64,000 nt of DNA, from positions 1 to 64,000 of the forward strand of contig SVLS01000001.1 of the NCBI GenBank assembly GCA_015067835.1, given 5' to 3'. Both the position numbers and the translations under genes were made by a program. Under the pieces are notes generated by a model that made no database searches, had not been told where the DNA came from, and saw nothing but the letters and a program-made list of their open reading frames with translations. Positions within the stretch are counted from its first letter, which is position 1; each line of letters starts with the position of its first letter. This document shows positions 61,191-64,000 of the stretch, one piece after another. Origin of the DNA: Oscillospiraceae bacterium (GTDB lineage: Bacteria > Bacillota > Clostridia > Oscillospirales > Oscillospiraceae).

Positions 61191-61283
61191 TCATTGCGAA
61201 CCAGTGACCCGCGGTCACTGGTGTGACAATCTCCTTTTACGATGGGGATTCCCACGCCAGTGTGCGCACTGACTCGGAATGAC
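61191..61283. repeat. Intergenic inverted-repeat element, copy 2
   Basis: Starts TCATTGCGA and ends TCGGAATGAC, with internal GACAATCTCC and GGGGATTCCCACG. It is a shorter, diverged relative of the element at 34585-34706, and carries an inner hairpin CCAGTGACC/GGTCACTGG. It separates metF from cooC. Confidence 0.65.
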
Positions 61284-61301
61284 AATCTTTAAAAGTTTTG
61301 T

Positions 61302-62231
61302 TTACACCAAATCCAGCAGACCGGCTTCCTTGGCAATGTAGGCCACATCGTCGAACTTATTCAGTGCGTACAGATGGATGCCGTTGATGCCGCAGGCACG
61401 GTACTCGTCAATTTGGTTAATGGTGTATTCGATACCGGCTTCCCGGAAAGCGGCCTTCTTGCCTGCCACATCTGCATCGAAGGGCTCTGCGCAGAAGGGA
61501 TCGGGGAAGATCCAGTTCTTGGAAATGATTTCACACAAAGCTCTGGGCATAACGCAACCGTTGCGGGACAGTGCCATATTGATGGTTGCCTTCATATCCA
61601 GAATAGGCATAATGCCCACATCTACGGGCATCCAAATGCCTGCTGCACGGATGGCATCCAGCCAGTAACGGAACTGGTCCATATCCCAGCACAGCTGTGT
61701 CATAATGTAGTCAGCGCCATTGTCCTGCTTCTGCTTCAGAAAGGCAATGTCTGCCTCCAGGCTGCGGCACTGAATATGGCCTTCGGGAGAACCGGCTACT
61801 GCAATGGTAAACTTGTCGCCGAATTCCTTACGGACAAACTTTACCAGCTCTGTTGCATAGTGCAGATCACCGCCGGTACCGGTCCATCCAAAGGGCAGGT
61901 CGCCCCGCAAGGCCAGCATGTGGTTGATGCCGTGATCCAAATAATTCTGTAGCTGCTCCCGGATGCCTTCCTTGGTGTTGCCGATGCAGGTAAAATGGGT
62001 AACACCGGTGGTCTTGCCGTCCTTTACAATTTTATCCAGAACCTCCAGATTCTTTCCAATGTTTGTGCCGCCGGCGCCGTATGTACAGGAAATGTAGTCA
62101 GGGTTCAAGGTGTACAGCTGTTCCAGCACACCGCCTTCACCGCACAGCTTTTCCATTCCCACATCCGTCTTGGGGGGAAATATCTCAAAAGAGAACGCAC
62201 TGCGCTCATCAAAGATATCCATTACGCTCAT
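61302..62231 (-). CDS. metF: Methylenetetrahydrofolate reductase
   Basis: The 309-residue flavin TIM-barrel enzyme reduces methylene-THF to methyl-THF. SFEIFPPKTDVGMEKL at the N terminus, YGAGGTNIGKNLEV, LALRGDLP, FTIAVAGSPEGH and QLCWDMDQFRYWLDA are conserved. The ATG at 62231 lies after AGGAGG; the tracked start is inside that region. It is the methyl donor for the AcsE domain encoded downstream. The zinc-protein partner MetV, fused or adjacent in many acetogens, is not seen. Confidence 0.94.
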   Translation of the reverse strand: MSVMDIFDERSAFSFEIFPPKTDVGMEKLCGEGGVLEQLYTLNPDYISCTYGAGGTNIGKNLEVLDKIVKDGKTTGVTHFTCIGNTKEGIREQLQNYLDHGINHMLALRGDLPFGWTGTGGDLHYATELVKFVRKEFGDKFTIAVAGSPEGHIQCRSLEADIAFLKQKQDNGADYIMTQLCWDMDQFRYWLDAIRAAGIWMPVDVGIMPILDMKATINMALSRNGCVMPRALCEIISKNWIFPDPFCAEPFDADVAGKKAAFREAGIEYTINQIDEYRACGINGIHLYALNKFDDVAYIAKEAGLLDLV

Positions 62232-62278
62232 TTTGTCTTTTCCTCCTGATTGCAATTCTTTGCAAAATTAACATTACA

Positions 62279-62301
62279 ATATGGGCGCACTACGCCCATA
62301 T
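62279..62301. promoter_or_regulatory. Inverted repeat in the metF 5' leader
   Basis: ATATGGGCG-CACTA-CGCCCATAT has nine-base perfect arms directly downstream of the predicted start point. It could be an operator or a leader hairpin. Confidence 0.5.
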
Positions 62302-62302
62302 C

Positions 62303-62321
62303 GATACGACTATATCGTATC
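62303..62321. promoter_or_regulatory. Palindromic operator candidate over the -10 box
   Basis: GATACGA-CTATA-TCGTATC, seven-base perfect arms and a five-base centre, covers the -10 hexamer of the metF promoter. Confidence 0.55.
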
Positions 62322-62342
62322 ATAGATTTGCTCAAAATTCAA
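62314..62342 (-). promoter_or_regulatory. Promoter of the metF-acs cluster
   Basis: On the minus strand TTGAAT (62337-62342), 17 bases and TACGAT (62314-62319). The -10 box lies within a palindrome. Confidence 0.6.
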
Positions 62343-62408
62343 CCCAAATTTTAGACATTTTTGTGTGTAAAGTTTATCTATTTTGACATTTTTATCTATT
62401 ATTCTGTA

Positions 62409-62735
62409 TCAGCTCATTAACGCCCACAAAAGATGGCATACCATCTCCTCTTTTGACATGCTTCTCCCTGTCTCTGTGGAAGGATGCTGCAGGCTCTCCT
62501 CCAGCATCCGGTGCAGTGCTGCCACATCCTGAACAGAATCCGGCCGCCCGGATACCAGATAGTCCACAGAGACCTCAAACACTTTAGACAAAGCAACCAG
62601 GGTGGTAACGGCCGGCTCTCTTCTTCCCTGCTCATACATCCCCACTGCGCTGGGGCTGATGTGCAGCAGCCTGGCCAGCTCCGCCTGACTCATTCCATAG
62701 CTTTGGCGTAAAGACGCAATCCGTTTTCCCAACAT
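62409..62735 (-). CDS. XRE-family HTH regulator upstream of the acs cluster
   Basis: The 108-residue protein has a Cro/CI helix-turn-helix (LRQSYGMSQAELARLLHISPSAVGMYEQGRREPAVTTL, residues 8-45) and a short helical C-terminal dimerisation part. GGGAGAG precedes the ATG. It is the nearest regulator to the metF-acs cluster, 178 bases upstream of metF on the same strand, and a plausible binder of the two palindromes in between; it could equally control itself or the divergent DUF1858 gene. Confidence 0.85.
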   Translation of the reverse strand: MLGKRIASLRQSYGMSQAELARLLHISPSAVGMYEQGRREPAVTTLVALSKVFEVSVDYLVSGRPDSVQDVAALHRMLEESLQHPSTETGRSMSKEEMVCHLLWALMS

Positions 62736-62838
62736 AATACTCTCCCGCTTTCTGTCGTTTTTTCGCTATCTTAGCATAGAAATACTGCGAAAGGTGGTGA
62801 AAGCCGTCGAGAACAATTTCTTTTCAGCGAAAAATCCG

Positions 62839-62859
62839 TTTTTCTGACAGTCTGAAAAA
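62839..62859. promoter_or_regulatory. Imperfect palindrome between divergent genes
   Basis: TTTTTC-T-GAC-A-GTC-T-GAAAAA is symmetric except for one T/T position. It lies between the XRE gene and the DUF1858 promoter. Confidence 0.4.
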
Positions 62860-62874
62860 ACCTTGTGTTCCCTC

Positions 62875-62903
62875 TTGTTTTTTTCAGTATATGGGGTTAT
62901 AAT
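62875..62903 (+). promoter_or_regulatory. Promoter of the DUF1858 gene
   Basis: TTGTTT (62875-62880), 17 bases and TATAAT (62898-62903), 30 bases before the ATG. Confidence 0.7.
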
Positions 62904-62932
62904 AGGCGAAGAAATGTAAAGGAGGTCGTATT

Positions 62933-63166
62933 ATGGCTGTAAAAATTGAAAAAGATACCATTATTGGTGACATTCTGGATATCGCACCCCAGGCTGCACC
63001 TTTGTTTTTTGCCATTGGCATGCACTGTCTGGGCTGTCCCTCTGCACGGGGCGAAACCGTAGAGGAAGCCTGTATGGTTCACGGAATCGAATGTGAGCCC
63101 TTCCTGGCGCAGCTCAATCATTTCCTGGAAGCCTACGAAGCAGACCAGGCTGAGAAGAATCAGTAA
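62933..63166 (+). CDS. DUF1858 domain protein
   Basis: The 77-residue protein is a single DUF1858 domain: ITKDTIIGDIL-type opening, PLFFAIGMHCLGCPSARGETVEEACMVHG, with the CxxC pair Cys32/Cys35. The family is linked to redox and hybrid-cluster-type metabolism in anaerobes, and is also called a hydrid-cluster or disulfide-oxidoreductase-associated domain. AAAGGAGG precedes the ATG, and it has its own promoter and terminator. Confidence 0.88.
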   Translation: MAVKIEKDTIIGDILDIAPQAAPLFFAIGMHCLGCPSARGETVEEACMVHGIECEPFLAQLNHFLEAYEADQAEKNQ

Positions 63167-63176
63167 CACCGGCTTT

Positions 63177-63207
63177 GCCATCCCGGATTCAGCCGGGATG
63201 GCATTTT
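63177..63207 (+). terminator. Terminator of the DUF1858 gene
   Basis: GCCATCCCGG and CCGGGATGGC form a perfect ten-pair stem followed by ATTTTTT. It ends 15 bases before the trmK start, so trmK needs read-through or another promoter. Confidence 0.85.
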
Positions 63208-63221
63208 TTGGAGGAACCGCT

Positions 63222-63890
63222 ATGCACCTGCCCATTTCCAGCCGTCTTTTGGCCTGTGCTGCCTTGGTCGCTCCCGGCGACCGGATTGCAGACATCGGCT
63301 GTGACCACGGATATTTGAGCATCTATCTTCTGCAAAAGGGTATCGCCTGCTCTGCCATTGCCGCTGATATCAACGAAGGTCCGCTTCAATCTGCCCGGCG
63401 CAACGGCGAAAAATACGGCGTAGCCCACAAAATGAGTTTTCATCTGTCCGATGGGGTCTGCAATGTCCCCCGGGATTTTGACACGCTTATCTGTGCCGGT
63501 ATGGGCGCGGATACAATGATTTCCATTCTCAGCAATGCCCCCTGGCTCCAAAATCAGCAGTACCGTCTGATTTTGCAATGCCAGAGCAAAACGCCGTCGC
63601 TGCGGCAATATCTTTCCCAGCAGGGCTGGCAGATTGTCAGAGAAGCCATTTTGCGGGACGGCCGATTCCTGTACACCATTATGGAGGTGCTGTGGCAGCC
63701 GGATGCGCCACGGCTGACGCCCCAGCAATGGTATTTCCCCCCAGTGCTTTTGAATAATCCCAAGCCGGAGCTGGAAGAGTATCATCAGCGTCTGGTAAAC
63801 CGGCTTCGCATCTCCGTCACCGGTCACGCCGAGCAGGCAGATTCAGCGGAAGTGGAAGCCCTGAAATACTTGGAATCCATCGTTTTTTAA
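63222..63890 (+). CDS. trmK: tRNA (adenine(22)-N1)-methyltransferase
   Basis: The 222-residue class I SAM-dependent enzyme methylates A22 in the D-loop of tRNAs. It has SSRLLACAALVAPGDRIADIGCDHGYLSIYL (SAM motif I at 23-30), ADINEGPLQSARRNGEKYG, and CAGMGADTMISIL. The ATG at 63222 follows GGAGG; the tracked start 43 codons upstream runs through a terminator. It is followed after 12 bases by a Nif3-like gene, the usual Firmicutes pair. Confidence 0.92.
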   Translation: MHLPISSRLLACAALVAPGDRIADIGCDHGYLSIYLLQKGIACSAIAADINEGPLQSARRNGEKYGVAHKMSFHLSDGVCNVPRDFDTLICAGMGADTMISILSNAPWLQNQQYRLILQCQSKTPSLRQYLSQQGWQIVREAILRDGRFLYTIMEVLWQPDAPRLTPQQWYFPPVLLNNPKPELEEYHQRLVNRLRISVTGHAEQADSAEVEALKYLESIVF

Positions 63891-63902
63891 GGAGAATTTA
63901 CA

Positions 63903-64000
63903 ATGACCACCGTACAGAATATTTTGGATTTTATGGAGACCGTCGCTCCCAGCTATATGAAGTATAACTGGGATCACATTGGTCTGAATTGCGGCCATTC
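63903..64000 (+). CDS. Nif3-like dinuclear metal centre protein, 3' truncated by window edge
   Basis: Only 32 codons are present: TTVQNILDFMETVAPSYMKY then NWDHIGLNCG, the characteristic N terminus of the YqfO/Nif3 family (also called GTP cyclohydrolase 1 type 2 homologue). AAGGAG precedes the ATG, and the position after trmK supports the call. Confidence 0.85.
   Translation, partial: MTTVQNILDFMETVAPSYMKYNWDHIGLNCGH

Noticed and set aside
60401-61285. Longer start for the CooC gene at 61285
   Set aside because: The extra 38 codons are translated from an intergenic repeat, and the internal ATG at 61171 has a proper AAAGGAG and begins at the family's normal N terminus.

Overview
The window looks like a chromosomal segment of a low-to-mid-GC anaerobic Firmicute of the class Clostridia, most likely an uncultured gut Oscillospirales-type organism. 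Pointers are the single-chain glycyl-tRNA synthetase, the glgC-glgD-glgA glycogen set, a class II (Firmicutes-type) galT, Tet-like and DUF-rich clostridial families, AGGAGG ribosome-binding sites nearly everywhere, and a Wood-Ljungdahl acetyl-CoA synthase cluster. I could not place it to genus. No rRNA, CRISPR array, phage structural gene, transposase or intact integrase is visible.

Layout. 1-1.65 kb: the end of an SDR dehydrogenase and a small XRE regulator/membrane protein pair with its own operators. 1.69-10.94 kb: a block bounded by an intact initiator tRNA-fMet gene (10.9 kb) and a second, broken copy of its 3' half (1.69-1.84 kb), which is the footprint of an integrative element. It holds a decayed NADAR gene, a manganese catalase and a seven-gene minus-strand operon (lyase, YhcH, an unrecognised protein, a propeller-type glycosidase relative, SDR, aldo/keto reductase, amidohydrolase) facing an AraC regulator. 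This looks like an oxidative, non-phosphorylating sugar or sugar-acid degradation route. 11-27.8 kb: housekeeping and membrane genes, namely glyS, plsC, an acyl-CoA ligase, cca, a ComEC-like secreted hydrolase, a translational GTPase fused to a YacP/Rae1-type ribonuclease, a membrane-anchored propeller protein, a second acyltransferase, PsiE, and an Ldh2-type dehydrogenase with its divergent GntR regulator.

27.8-34.5 kb: the whole aspartate-to-threonine pathway (thrB and thrC on one strand; hom, aspartate kinase and asd on the other). 34.6-45.9 kb: mgtE with an upstream leader peptide and a switchable leader structure, a GNAT acetyltransferase, glgC/glgD/glgA, alr, galT/galK and an XRE-TPR regulator. 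46-54.1 kb: membrane and surface proteins, a sugar ABC importer lacking an ATPase, and a MacB-like ABC transporter.

54.2-62.3 kb: the carbonyl/methyl part of the Wood-Ljungdahl pathway on the minus strand (metF, cooC/acsF, acsD, an acsC-acsE fusion, a DUF3786 gene, acsB). MetF makes methyl-tetrahydrofolate, the AcsE part would move the methyl group onto the corrinoid protein AcsC/AcsD, and AcsB would join it to CO and CoA. The CO dehydrogenase gene acsA is not in the window. 62.4-64 kb: an XRE regulator, a DUF1858 protein, trmK and the start of a Nif3-like gene.

The most interesting items are the AcsC-AcsE fusion, the translational GTPase-ribonuclease fusion, the mgtE leader, and the tRNA-fMet-bounded island. 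All domain calls come from reading motifs and recalled family sequences; no database search was run.
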